In this document: positions 17,152-26,440 of the stretch, piece after piece
Position numbering within the stretch: the stretch's first letter is position 1
Layout of the letters: every line of letters begins with the position of its first letter
NCBI RefSeq assembly: GCF_004115155.1
Contig: NZ_RDSM01000001.1
Span: 1,302,001 to 1,366,000 of the forward strand
Length of the DNA: 64,000 nt
Origin: Granulicella sibirica
GTDB taxonomy: Bacteria; Acidobacteriota; Terriglobia; Terriglobales; Acidobacteriaceae
Direction of reading: 5' to 3'
Notes under the pieces: model-generated
Database searches by the model: none
The model's input: only the letters and a program-made list of their open reading frames with translations
Told to the model about the DNA's origin: nothing
Position numbers and translations under genes: made by a program

Positions 17152-18648
17152 TTACGCCGCGTCCTCCTTGATGAGTTGGATCAGTGCGTCAGCCTTTGCA
17201 TCTCTCGAAGGCCACACAAAACCAACCGCAAGAAAGATAAACAACGACGAGAGCACCGGCCCCGCGACTGTAATCGTCGTGGTAAGGTCTCCCGGGAGTT
17301 GATCAATCCGACGGGGAAAGACAAACTTGATCAACCCGAACGCCACAGCCCCCACTGCCCACGAGGCTAGTGCAGCCGCCGGTCCCGATCGCCGAAACAA
17401 CCGCAGCATCCCGAACAGCATCGGAATCGCGATCGGCCCGACCAGCGCTCCGTACCAAAGGATAATCAGCCCCATCACCCCGCCAAAATGATCCGCGCTC
17501 AACGCGATGCCCATGCTCATTGCAAGAAACAGCAGCGTGCAGATGCGCCCCGACAGAAGCTGAGCGCTATCGCTTGGTCTCTGCCGATCCTTCCGCAACG
17601 CCGGCAAAATATCCCGCACCACCACCGCCGAAATCGCGTTCGCATCCGAAGACGTCATTGCCATCGTGTGCGCGAACAGCCCCGCCAGAACAAGTCCAAT
17701 CAGCCCCTGAGGAAGAAGCATCTTCGTCAGCAAGGCGTATGACTGTGTTGCGTCCGCAAGATTTGGCAGAAGCAAAGGAGCCGCCCACATCGGGAAGAAC
17801 AGCACAAGCGGCCACACAAGATAAAGCCCTGCTGATAGCAATGCCGCCTTTCTCGCGTCCTTTCCTGAAGGCGCGGCGATGAATCGCTGCGCCAGATTCC
17901 ACGTCCCCCCATTGTATGAAAGCGTATTGATCAGCAGATACACGATTGCGAATGCCCAAGTGTACTGCCCCACGAACGGACGCGCGTGCCCCGGCGGCAG
18001 CCGTCCCCATATCGTCCACAATGACGACAAGCCCCCAAGCCTGGCCATCACCGCTACAAGCATCACTACCCCGGCAAACACCTGGATGACAAACTGGCTC
18101 ATGTCCGTCAGCGCATCCGCCCAAAGCCCTCCCACAACCGAATAAGCCAGCGTCACAGTTCCTGTTAGCAGCACGCCCCAAAGCGGCGGCACGCCCGCGA
18201 ACACCTGCAGCAGAATAGCTGCGGCAGTCCACTTTGCACCGACGTCGAACACCTTCAGCAGCGCACCGCTCCAGGCGAGCACCTGCTGGGTCGGCAGGTC
18301 GTAGCGCGTCACCAGGTACTCGAGCGGCGAGATGATTCCGAGCCTCTGCCGAAGCCGCGACCACCGCGCCGGGAACACGTTGCATCCGATCACGAGCGCC
18401 GTGGCGATCGAGCACGCCCACCAGATGTAGATGCTGAACCCAGCCGTATACGCGATCGCCGCATACGCCACAAAGACCGCCGAGCTATATCCCGACATGT
18501 GGTGCGAGATCCCCGATAGCCACCACGGCATCGCCCCACCCGCAGTAAAGAAGTCGCTCGCGGTCTTCACCTTCGTCCGCGCCCACAGGCCCATCCCCAG
18601 CATCACCAGGAAGTAAGCCGTCAGAACGCACCAATCCAGAATGCCCAA
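17152..18648 (-). CDS. Sodium:solute symporter (SSS family), putative amino-sugar importer
   Basis: Inner-membrane sodium-coupled symporter of about 498 residues with some 13 hydrophobic helices. Family signatures include SDFFTAGGAMPWWLSGIS near the N-terminus, LAYSVVGGLWADALTDMSQF, and DANAISAVVVRDI. It starts with a TTG at 18648 preceded by GAGGGGG. The gene lies 52 bases after the GH31 gene and 36 bases before nagB on the same strand, so it is most simply the inner-membrane importer for the sugar released by the GH31 enzyme and processed by NagA/NagB. Substrate assignment rests on context only. Confidence 0.9.
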   Translation of the reverse strand: MGILDWCVLTAYFLVMLGMGLWARTKVKTASDFFTAGGAMPWWLSGISHHMSGYSSAVFVAYAAIAYTAGFSIYIWWACSIATALVIGCNVFPARWSRLRQRLGIISPLEYLVTRYDLPTQQVLAWSGALLKVFDVGAKWTAAAILLQVFAGVPPLWGVLLTGTVTLAYSVVGGLWADALTDMSQFVIQVFAGVVMLVAVMARLGGLSSLWTIWGRLPPGHARPFVGQYTWAFAIVYLLINTLSYNGGTWNLAQRFIAAPSGKDARKAALLSAGLYLVWPLVLFFPMWAAPLLLPNLADATQSYALLTKMLLPQGLIGLVLAGLFAHTMAMTSSDANAISAVVVRDILPALRKDRQRPSDSAQLLSGRICTLLFLAMSMGIALSADHFGGVMGLIILWYGALVGPIAIPMLFGMLRLFRRSGPAAALASWAVGAVAFGLIKFVFPRRIDQLPGDLTTTITVAGPVLSSLFIFLAVGFVWPSRDAKADALIQLIKEDAA

Positions 18649-18700
18649 CTGGCCCCCTCGGCGACTTTGGATTTCAGTATCCCTTGATTGTAGTGATCCA

Positions 18701-21058
18701 CTACTTGCCCACCACCTCCACGAGCCCAGCTTCTGAGTCCACGTCCAGCTTTGCTCCCTCCCTCGTCAACTTCCCCACGCTCTCCGACCAGTGCAGCTTC
18801 GTCAACTGCATGTCGCCCTTCTCATATTTATAGGTCGTCCCATCATCCGAATACAGCTCGAAGTCCGCGTCCCTCCCCGGATAAACTCGGAGCTTCGCGA
18901 TCTGCTGCAAATCGTTCGTATTCTCAACCGGCGCTCCCAATGGCAGAATCGACCCAGCCTTCACAAAGAGGGGAATCGTCTCGATCGGCGCAGCAACGGT
19001 GATGCTCTGCCCTCCATGAACCTTCTCGTTGGTCCAGAAGTTATACCAGTCAGTTCCCGCCGGAAGGTACACCTCACGCGACGTTCTTCCCTGCTCCGTC
19101 ACCGGAGCCACAAGGATCGAAGGTCCAAACATGTATTCGTCTCCGAGGTTCGCAACCTTTGGATCATCGCCGAAGTCCATGAACAATCCACGCATGAACG
19201 GCGCGCCCGTCTCATGCGACATATGCCCAAGGGAATACAGATAGGGCATCATCTGGTAGCGCAGCCTGAGATACTTCACAAGAATCGGCTCAGCCGCCTT
19301 GCCATAGGACCAGACCTCGTTCTGCGGCCTGCTCCCATGGCTCCGGAAGTTCGGCTGAAACGCCCCATATTCAAACCACCGCACATATAACTCCGGATAG
19401 TCGTCATAGTGCTCGATATTAGCCCGCGCATCCGATGGGTCGAGCAGTACCGGCCTCTCCGGAACATGCTTCTCCGGAAGGAACTGCCATCCGCCGATGT
19501 CTGTACTCCAGTAAGGCATCCCCGATGCCACGAAGTTGATGCCTGTAGGCACCTGCCGCTTCAACGTATCCCAATTCGCGCTGATATCCGATGACCAGAA
19601 GATTGTCCCGTTATGCTGAGCGCCAAGATAACTATCCCGTGCCAGGATCAAGGCCCGCTCGCTTAAGTCGTGACGAATACCGTCATAGAACGCCTTGGTA
19701 TGAAAGTAGGGATACACATTAAAGAACTGCGTCCCCGGACCGACATGGAAGTAACTTCCATTCGGAGGCAGATCCGGCTCCGTTTCATCCGCCCAGAACG
19801 AGTCGAAGCCCATCTTCACGTAGTTATCTTTAACGACTCCCCAATACCATTTCGCCGCATCCGGATTCGTCGTATCGATATCGGCTCCCGCCCGGTCATA
19901 CGGCAGACCGTTCGTCGGCGTCCCGTCCGCAAGCTTCTCGAACCAATCATTCTTTAGGATCGTCCCATAGTAGCGATCCTCCGGAATGAACCGTGGCCAT
20001 ACGCTGATCATCGTGTGGAAGTTCATCGCGTGTAGCTGCTTGTTCATCGCGACAGGGTCAGGCCACTTCGCCGGATCCATATCCATCTCACCCATCTTCG
20101 TGTAGTGAAACCAGTCCACCACTAGGTCGTCAATGGGGTAATGTCTCTCGCGATATCCCTTCGCCACCCCGAGTAACTCTTCCTGGCTCGTATATCTCTG
20201 CTTACACTGGATGTACCCATACGCTGACTTCGGCAGCATCGGCACATCCCCGGTCAATAGACGATATCCCTCATAGATCTCGTCATAGGTTTTTCCAGCG
20301 ATCACGAAGAAGGAAACCCTCTGCCCCACATCCGACGTCCACCGCGTCTGATCGTTGAACCCAAAGGCCACCGTCGTCGCAGAGGGATTGTCCCAGACAA
20401 TCCCGTATCCTTTATTCGTAACCACGAATGGCACACAAACACTCTGTCCCGCGGGAGCGTTGTAATCGTGCGCGCACCGCACCGCATGTCCCCGCCGGTC
20501 AAGATACCCTTCCTGGTTCTGTCCCAGCCCGTAGTAGTGTTCATCCGGTGGCGAAGCGAAGGTCGCTCCCACCTGGAAGAATGGCGCATCCCCTGACCGG
20601 CGATCATGCAGAATATCCGCGTTCATATCTTTGTGATTCGGCACCGACATCTGCCATCCCTGCATCTTGACCAGCGACGCACCTTCCGGGGTCATGATCG
20701 AGATCCCCACCCCGGGCGTCGAGCCGTTGAAGAACTTCGCAATGTCCGCCGCCGTCCCGGTTGGCGCATACTTCGCGCCCTGCGGAGTCACCGTTACGAC
20801 CATCCGCGACGACCGCAGTACATCCCCTTCCACGCCGCTCTGCACCGCCCAACCCGCACCATTCGTCTTCGCCGTCACCCCATACCCCGGCCCCGCCAGC
20901 GCGTCGTCCTTCCGCAGGCTCAGACTTACCCGCACAACATTCGGCGCATACGGTTCCACCAGCACCGTTGCCTCCGCCCGGCTCAGGCTCAACTGCTGTG
21001 CCCCCGCTCCCATACAGCCCAACACCAACAACCCTACCGCAATCGTCCGCATATCCAT
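18701..21058 (-). CDS. Exported glycoside hydrolase family 31 enzyme
   Basis: Retaining alpha-glycosidase of about 785 residues with a signal peptide (TIAVGLLVLGCMGAGAQ). The N-terminal beta-sandwich includes HYYGLGQNQEGYLDRRG. The (beta/alpha)8 domain has the GH31 nucleophile motif GFDSFWADETEPD and the acid/base region FWSSDISANWDTL, then PYWSTDIGGW and the C-terminal sandwich with APVTEQGRTSREVYLPAGTDWYNFW. The ATG at 21058 has GAGGAAG eight bases upstream and is preferred over a TTG at 21076. It heads the operon GH31-symporter-nagB-nagA, suggesting the product is an amino sugar (some GH31 enzymes are alpha-N-acetylgalactosaminidases), although alpha-glucosidase or alpha-xylosidase activity is equally compatible with the motifs. 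Confidence 0.92.
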   Translation of the reverse strand: MDMRTIAVGLLVLGCMGAGAQQLSLSRAEATVLVEPYAPNVVRVSLSLRKDDALAGPGYGVTAKTNGAGWAVQSGVEGDVLRSSRMVVTVTPQGAKYAPTGTAADIAKFFNGSTPGVGISIMTPEGASLVKMQGWQMSVPNHKDMNADILHDRRSGDAPFFQVGATFASPPDEHYYGLGQNQEGYLDRRGHAVRCAHDYNAPAGQSVCVPFVVTNKGYGIVWDNPSATTVAFGFNDQTRWTSDVGQRVSFFVIAGKTYDEIYEGYRLLTGDVPMLPKSAYGYIQCKQRYTSQEELLGVAKGYRERHYPIDDLVVDWFHYTKMGEMDMDPAKWPDPVAMNKQLHAMNFHTMISVWPRFIPEDRYYGTILKNDWFEKLADGTPTNGLPYDRAGADIDTTNPDAAKWYWGVVKDNYVKMGFDSFWADETEPDLPPNGSYFHVGPGTQFFNVYPYFHTKAFYDGIRHDLSERALILARDSYLGAQHNGTIFWSSDISANWDTLKRQVPTGINFVASGMPYWSTDIGGWQFLPEKHVPERPVLLDPSDARANIEHYDDYPELYVRWFEYGAFQPNFRSHGSRPQNEVWSYGKAAEPILVKYLRLRYQMMPYLYSLGHMSHETGAPFMRGLFMDFGDDPKVANLGDEYMFGPSILVAPVTEQGRTSREVYLPAGTDWYNFWTNEKVHGGQSITVAAPIETIPLFVKAGSILPLGAPVENTNDLQQIAKLRVYPGRDADFELYSDDGTTYKYEKGDMQLTKLHWSESVGKLTREGAKLDVDSEAGLVEVVGK

Positions 21059-21269
21059 GCCAGCTTCCTCGTCCAAACAAGCCTGAAAGTGATGTCACAC
21101 TGAATACCGCTGATGGTCTCATAAGAAGCACCGCTGCGGCTCTGGAGCATCGTCGACACTTATGATGAAGGATAGAACTCTCACAGTTCCCGCTAACGTT
21201 GAATCCATTAAACAAATTTCACGTCTACCAACACGGCCGATGCGGAGGACCACGATATGATGAGGCACG

Positions 21270-22358
21270 ATGAGACTCCCTGCACGAATCGTCTCGTACG
21301 ATCCGCCACGGAAGAGAACTCTTCTGCTCCTGGGCCTGTGTCTTCTGGCGAGTTGCCGCTCCTCTCGACTTCGTGGTGATCCCTCCGTGGCGCTCCGGCA
21401 AATACCTGGAGCCAGCATGGGGGGGCGCACCGAGCTCGCTTCCATCAGCGGGACGGTCAGCGGAGCCCACCCCGGCCAGCAGATCGTGATCTACGCCAAG
21501 ACTGATCAGTGGTATGTCCAGCCGCTGATGCGACGTCCTTTTACCGCGATCGGGACCGATGGGCAATGGCAAGCGTCCATCCATCTTGGCCTGGAGTATG
21601 CCGCGCTTCTCGTCAACCCCGGCTTCACGCCACCCGTGAAGCTCGCCGTACTCCCGCCGGTAGGCGGCGATGTAGTCGCCATTGGGTATGCCGGTCCCGA
21701 TCGTGTCGGCCCCGCTCCTTCGCCCAAAACTCTTCATTTCAGTGGATATGACTGGACAACGCGCAAGATGGAGAGTCCACGCAATGGCCAGTGGAATATT
21801 TACGACCCGGACAACGTTTGGACCGACTCCAACGGGGCTCTCCATCTCAAAATAAGCCGTCGTTCTGGCATATGGACCTGCGCGGAGGTCTATCTCACCC
21901 GAAGCTTCGGTTACGGCACATACCGCTTTACGGTTCACGACGTCTCCCAACTTGGTCCAATTCCGGCGTTCAGTACCTATACCTTCGATGAGAGGTCGGC
22001 GAACCTGAACTATCGAGAGATCGCGATCGAGTTGAGCCGATGGAGCAAGCCCGACAACAAGAACGCGCAGTTCGTCATCCAGCCGTACTACATCTCTGAG
22101 AATGTTGCGCGGTTCACCGCTCCTGCCGGTTCGCTCACGAACTCCTTCCTTTGGCAGCCCGGCCGCGTTTCGTTCACCTCGCAACGCACCGCGGCAGGCA
22201 AAAGCCACGCCTTACCCGTTGCAGAACATGTCTTCACCTCCGGCATCCCTACTCCCGGCACCGAAACCGTTCATCTCAATCTTTCAATTCCAGTCGGCCA
22301 TCTCGGAGAGCCTCGCGAAACCGAGGTCGTCCTTGACCGGTTCGAATATCTTCCTTGA
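21270..22358 (+). CDS. Lipoprotein with degenerate GH16-like (concanavalin-fold) domain
   Basis: Surface or periplasmic lipoprotein of about 362 residues with lipobox LASC (Cys at 29). Residues about 55-135 form a small beta domain (ISGTVSGAHPGQQIVIYAKTD, VVAIGYAG). The remainder looks like a GH16-type jelly roll: HFSGYDW, GALHLKISRR, EVYLTRSFGYGTYRFTV. At the place where GH16 enzymes carry the catalytic ExDxE signature this protein reads EIAIELSRW (E250, A252, E254), so the central Asp is missing. It is therefore likely inactive or a sugar binder. The sensor kinase starts four bases after its stop, so the two are probably co-transcribed, and it may act as an accessory ligand-binding protein for that sensor. 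Confidence 0.7.
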   Translation: MRLPARIVSYDPPRKRTLLLLGLCLLASCRSSRLRGDPSVALRQIPGASMGGRTELASISGTVSGAHPGQQIVIYAKTDQWYVQPLMRRPFTAIGTDGQWQASIHLGLEYAALLVNPGFTPPVKLAVLPPVGGDVVAIGYAGPDRVGPAPSPKTLHFSGYDWTTRKMESPRNGQWNIYDPDNVWTDSNGALHLKISRRSGIWTCAEVYLTRSFGYGTYRFTVHDVSQLGPIPAFSTYTFDERSANLNYREIAIELSRWSKPDNKNAQFVIQPYYISENVARFTAPAGSLTNSFLWQPGRVSFTSQRTAAGKSHALPVAEHVFTSGIPTPGTETVHLNLSIPVGHLGEPRETEVVLDRFEYLP

Positions 22359-22362
22359 GACC

Positions 22363-25300
22363 ATGGCCATTGCGCATGCACCTCGCCGATTCCTGCTCAT
22401 CCTCTTCGTGCTGCTCTGCATACTTTCTCCCGCCCGCGCTCTCGATCCCACAAAAGCGACTTCACAATACATCGAGGACACCTGGGGCGTGGGAAGCGGC
22501 TTTCCTGGAGGAGCCGTGCACTGCATCGCTCAAACGCCGGATGGCTATCTTTGGATCGGATCCGACGAGGGATTGATTCGCTTCGATGGAACGGCCTTCC
22601 GCGTCGTCGCACCTCCCGCTTCGATGCCCGTTTCCTTCCGCAATATCCTTAGCCTCGCCTCAACGCCCGACGGGAGCCTCTGGATTCGGCTTCAGGATTC
22701 GACCATCCTCCGCTATCAGAGCGGCGCCTTCCACGAGGTCCCCGTTCATACCAGGCAACGCTCGGGCGTCATCAGCGTCATGCATCCACAGAAGAACGAT
22801 GCACCTATCCTCACCATGGTCACAGGGGGCAGCCTTCAGTTCGACGGAAAACAGTTCGAGGATATCCCGGACGACCGCTTTGAGCCCGACAGCCTCGTCA
22901 TCTCGCTCGCCCGCACCGGCGATGGTAAGTTCTGGAAAGGCACACGCGATTCCGGACTCTTCTACATCGGTGACGGAAGGCTCGTCCCAGTTCGCAATGG
23001 ACTTCCTGACACCAAGATCAATACCCTGCTGGCCGTCAGCGATCGCGACCTGTGGGTCGGAACCGACAACGGTGTCGTCCACTGGAACGGCCAGGACCTT
23101 ACCTCTTCCCCGGCACCCGCCGCGCTCGCACACGTCCAGGCGCTCACCATGGCCTCGGATCGCGACGGGAACATCTGGATCGGAACCGCCCAAGGTATGC
23201 TGCGGGTCAGCCCCCATGGCAGCGTCATCCCGCTCAGTAACGTCGAGTCGATCGGCACGATCAGTTCAATCTTCGAAGATCGTGAAGGAAACCTCTGGGC
23301 AGGCGGAACCGGAGGGATCTCCCGCCTCCGCGACGCCACCTTCTCCACCTTCTCCGTCAAGGAAGGTCTACCCTCAAACACGAATGGAGCTATCTATGCT
23401 GACTCCATAGGCAGGATCTGGTTCGCCCCGATCGAAGGCGGTCTCTTCTGGATTCAGGACGGCAAGATCTCTCAGGCGACAGTGGATGGTCTCAACAGGG
23501 ATATCATTTACTCGATTGCAGGCTCCGACGGCGAGCTTTGGATTGGGAGACAACGTGGAGGCCTCACCCATCTCACGTACGATCAAAAACACATCACCGC
23601 TCACACCTATACCCACCGCGACGGCCTTGCCCAAGACAGCGTGTATACCGTCCACCGAAGCCGAGATGGTGCCATATGGGCCGGCACCCTCAGCGGCGGC
23701 GTGAGTGTGCTCCGCGATGGCCATTTCACCACATATTCCGTCGCCAACGGCCTCCTCTCCGACACCGTCAACTCGGTCGTGGACAGCGCTGATGGCACCA
23801 TCTGGTTCGGTACCACCTCGGGTCTGACCGCATTCTCTGCAGGCCGATGGAAGACCTATGTAACCCAGGACGGCCTGCCTTCCGACGAGATCGATACCCT
23901 CTACGCCGATCCTTCGAATGTCCTTTGGGTTGGGACGACCAAGGGCCTGGCGTTCCTGAGCGCGACCGGGGTCCACGTTCCACCCGCGGCTGTTGATACG
24001 CTCCACCGGCCCATCTTTGGCATTTCCGGGGATCGTCAAGGCTCCATGTGGGTAACCACGGCCGCGCATCTGCTCCGCTTCAACAGGGACGAGCTTCTGC
24101 ACGCCTCGATGAATAGCTCAGGTATCCGAGAGTTTGGCCTTGCCGATGGTCTTCAAAGCGTTGAGGGCGTCCGCCGCAGCCAGTCCGTGGCCACAGATCC
24201 CCTGGGACGGGTCTGGTTCTCCATGGGTCGCGGCATCTCTGTCACGAATCCGGCCCGCAGCTTGAGCAGCGCTCCTGCTATCGCGCAAATCGAAAACGGA
24301 TCGGCCGACGGCGCATCCTTCGATCTCCGCGCCGTCCCTCACATTCCGGCGTCCAGCCAACGTATCGTATTCGACTTCGCCGGCGTGAGCCTCTCCATTC
24401 CCGAGCGCGTCCGCTTCCGCTACAAGCTCGACGGCTTCGACCGAGACTGGAGTGCACCCGTTGCAACCCGCGAAGCCATCTACACCAACCTCGACCCGGG
24501 CGCCTATCGCTTCCGGGTGCTTGCCTCAAGCAGTGACGGTCAATGGAATAGCCCCGAAGCAGTCACCCGCTTCATCATTGAGCCCACTCTCTGGCAGACA
24601 TGGTGGTTCCGCGTCCTTTGCATCGTCGCCGTCATGGCGGCGGTCCTGCTCGCTTTTCGCCTGCGCATGCTGCAGATGACCGCTCAACTCAACCTCCGTT
24701 TTGAGGAGCGTCTCGCCGAGCGCACCCGCATCGCTCAGGAACTCCATGACACCCTCCTACAAGGCTGCCTCAGCGCCTCGATGCAACTTGATATCGCCTA
24801 TGACCAGCTTGCGAGTGATTCCCCCGTGAAACCCGCGGTCGGCCGCATTCTCCAACTTATGCGCCAAGTGGTTGACGAAGGCAGGAACGCACTGCTCGGC
24901 CTGCGCTCCCGCGACCGCAATGCTGACCATCTTGAGCAGTCTCTCGCTCGAGTTGCCCAGGAACTTGCCATCCATGAACACGTTTCCTATCGGCTCCAGG
25001 CAGTAGGAAAGCTTCGACCACTGCATCCACTTATCCGTGATGAGGTCTATCGCATCGGTCGCGAAGCACTCGTCAACGCCTTCCGGCACGCAGATGCCGA
25101 CGCCATCGATGTAGAACTCACTTACAGCGTCAGTAACTTCTGCCTTTCCATCCGCGACGACGGCTGCGGCATCGACGAACAAGTCCTCCGCTCCGGTCGT
25201 GAAGGACACTGGGGGCTTCCCGGGATGCGCGAGCGAGCGCAGCGGATCGGCGGAAGGCTTCGCATCGTCAACAGCATCCACGGCGGAGCCGAGGTCGAGC

Positions 25301-25413
25301 TGATCGTTCCCGCGCAAATCGCCTACCAAGCCCCACCGGAAGCCGCGAGACTGATGCCAGGCTTCGTTTTGCGAGGTCTACAATGGATAAGCGCCCCAAA
25401 AGATAGAAGGTAA
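22363..25413 (+). CDS. Hybrid-length sensor histidine kinase with two-component-regulator propeller (Reg_prop) and Y_Y_Y domains
   Basis: Membrane sensor kinase of about 1016 residues. A signal peptide (LLILFVLLCILSPARA) leads into roughly 13 propeller repeats of the pattern DGxLWIGTxxGLxR (for example DGYLWIGSDEGLIRF, DGNIWIGTAQGMLRV, DGAIWAGTLSGGVSV), enough for two seven-bladed periplasmic propellers. A Y_Y_Y domain (RFRYKLDGFDRDWSAP, YTNLDPGAYRFRV) precedes one membrane helix (VLCIVAVMAAVLLAF). The cytoplasmic part has the HisKA_3 box RIAQELHDTLLQG and an ATPase domain (GREALVNAFRHADA, DDGCGIDE, HWGLPGMRERA). The ATG at 22363 is chosen because it follows the upstream stop and gives a proper signal peptide. 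In Bacteroidetes such sensors detect oligosaccharides; no receiver domain is fused here, the regulator being the next gene. Confidence 0.94.
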   Translation: MAIAHAPRRFLLILFVLLCILSPARALDPTKATSQYIEDTWGVGSGFPGGAVHCIAQTPDGYLWIGSDEGLIRFDGTAFRVVAPPASMPVSFRNILSLASTPDGSLWIRLQDSTILRYQSGAFHEVPVHTRQRSGVISVMHPQKNDAPILTMVTGGSLQFDGKQFEDIPDDRFEPDSLVISLARTGDGKFWKGTRDSGLFYIGDGRLVPVRNGLPDTKINTLLAVSDRDLWVGTDNGVVHWNGQDLTSSPAPAALAHVQALTMASDRDGNIWIGTAQGMLRVSPHGSVIPLSNVESIGTISSIFEDREGNLWAGGTGGISRLRDATFSTFSVKEGLPSNTNGAIYADSIGRIWFAPIEGGLFWIQDGKISQATVDGLNRDIIYSIAGSDGELWIGRQRGGLTHLTYDQKHITAHTYTHRDGLAQDSVYTVHRSRDGAIWAGTLSGGVSVLRDGHFTTYSVANGLLSDTVNSVVDSADGTIWFGTTSGLTAFSAGRWKTYVTQDGLPSDEIDTLYADPSNVLWVGTTKGLAFLSATGVHVPPAAVDTLHRPIFGISGDRQGSMWVTTAAHLLRFNRDELLHASMNSSGIREFGLADGLQSVEGVRRSQSVATDPLGRVWFSMGRGISVTNPARSLSSAPAIAQIENGSADGASFDLRAVPHIPASSQRIVFDFAGVSLSIPERVRFRYKLDGFDRDWSAPVATREAIYTNLDPGAYRFRVLASSSDGQWNSPEAVTRFIIEPTLWQTWWFRVLCIVAVMAAVLLAFRLRMLQMTAQLNLRFEERLAERTRIAQELHDTLLQGCLSASMQLDIAYDQLASDSPVKPAVGRILQLMRQVVDEGRNALLGLRSRDRNADHLEQSLARVAQELAIHEHVSYRLQAVGKLRPLHPLIRDEVYRIGREALVNAFRHADADAIDVELTYSVSNFCLSIRDDGCGIDEQVLRSGREGHWGLPGMRERAQRIGGRLRIVNSIHGGAEVELIVPAQIAYQAPPEAARLMPGFVLRGLQWISAPKDRR

Positions 25414-25417
25414 CGCC

Positions 25418-26047
25418 ATGAGCGAATCTCCGCGCATCCGCATCCTCAGTGTTGACGACCATCCTCTCCTGAAGGAAGGCATTGCAGCCGTCATCAACAA
25501 TCAGCCAGACATGACCATCGTCGCGCAAGCCTCAAACGGCCGCGAGGCCGTCAACGCGTTCAGTCAGCATCACCCCGATGTCACCCTCATGGATCTTCGC
25601 CTGCCCGACATGAGCGGCATCGAGGCCATGTCGGCTATTCGCGCCGACTATCCTAACGCCCGCATCGTGATCCTTACCACCTTCTGCGGAGACGTCGAAG
25701 TTCAACAGGCCATGGCCGCCGGGGCCCGCTCCTACGTGCTCAAGAGCATGCCGCCCAAAGAACTCGTTGAGGTCATCCGCCAGGTTCACGCCGGCAAGAA
25801 GCGCGTCCCCCTCGAAGTCGCGACCCAGATCGCCGAACACATGGGAGGCGAGAGCCTCACTGCTCGCGAGATCGACGTCCTCAAACACGTCGCCGAAGGC
25901 AATCGCAACCGCGAGATCGCCGCCAAACTCTTCATCTCGGAAGACACCGTCAAAGGTCACGTGCGCCATATCATGGAGAAACTAAGCGCCCAGGACCGCA
26001 CCCAGGCCGTCGCGATCGCACTCCGCCGTGGCATCATGCAACTCTAG
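25418..26047 (+). CDS. NarL/FixJ-family response regulator (receiver plus LuxR HTH)
   Basis: Partner regulator of the propeller kinase, starting four bases after its stop. Receiver domain: SVDDHPLLKEGI, phospho-acceptor in VTLMDLRLPDMSG, and SYVLKSMPPKEL. LuxR-type helix-turn-helix near the C-terminus: LTAREIDVLKHVAEGNRNREIAAKLFISEDTVKGHV. About 209 residues, normal. HisKA_3 kinases pair specifically with NarL-type regulators, which fits. Targets are not evident; the GH16-like lipoprotein upstream is the nearest candidate. Its TAG stop shares a CTAG with the convergent DUF302 gene. Confidence 0.95.
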   Translation: MSESPRIRILSVDDHPLLKEGIAAVINNQPDMTIVAQASNGREAVNAFSQHHPDVTLMDLRLPDMSGIEAMSAIRADYPNARIVILTTFCGDVEVQQAMAAGARSYVLKSMPPKELVEVIRQVHAGKKRVPLEVATQIAEHMGGESLTAREIDVLKHVAEGNRNREIAAKLFISEDTVKGHVRHIMEKLSAQDRTQAVAIALRRGIMQL

Positions 26048-26439
26048 CTCACCGCTGCCTGACAGATGGCTGTAATCCCGGCAATCCGGCCCATCAGTTC
26101 CTCAGGCACACCATGTCGCTTCATCAGGTACTCCGGTTTGTTATAGGAGAGCCAGACTTTACCGTGCGCATCCTCCCATGCCAGCCCTTTAAGCGGGAGA
26201 TCGATCGCAATCGAGGGCGCGGCGATCATCAGCGGTGTGCCCGCCTTTGAGTTCCCGAAGATCAGCAGTTGCGTCGGTCGCATTGCCAGCCCTGCTCGTT
26301 CCGCGTCACCGCTATGGTCGATCCGTGCCAGCACCATGAGCCCCTTCGACACCACCACCGCCTCGAGCTTCGCAATCGTCTCCGCGACACTGTAGCGGCT
26401 CTCCAGGTGTGCCAGTCCATCGCCTTTCACTGAATCCAT
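26044..26439 (-). CDS. DUF302 domain protein
   Basis: Small cytoplasmic protein of 131 residues of the DUF302 family, whose function is unknown. The family pattern is visible in RYSVAETIAKLEAVVVSKGLMVLARIDH, LRPTQLLIFGNSKAGTPLM (here MRPTQ), DLPLKGLAWEDAHGKVWLSYN and the C-terminal helix. The gene begins one base after the stop of the metallo-beta-lactamase-fold gene on the same strand, and its stop codon overlaps that of the convergent response regulator. It probably belongs to the AraC-MBL-DUF302 transcription unit. Confidence 0.9.
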   Translation of the reverse strand: MDSVKGDGLAHLESRYSVAETIAKLEAVVVSKGLMVLARIDHSGDAERAGLAMRPTQLLIFGNSKAGTPLMIAAPSIAIDLPLKGLAWEDAHGKVWLSYNKPEYLMKRHGVPEELMGRIAGITAICQAAVS

Positions 26440-26440
26440 C

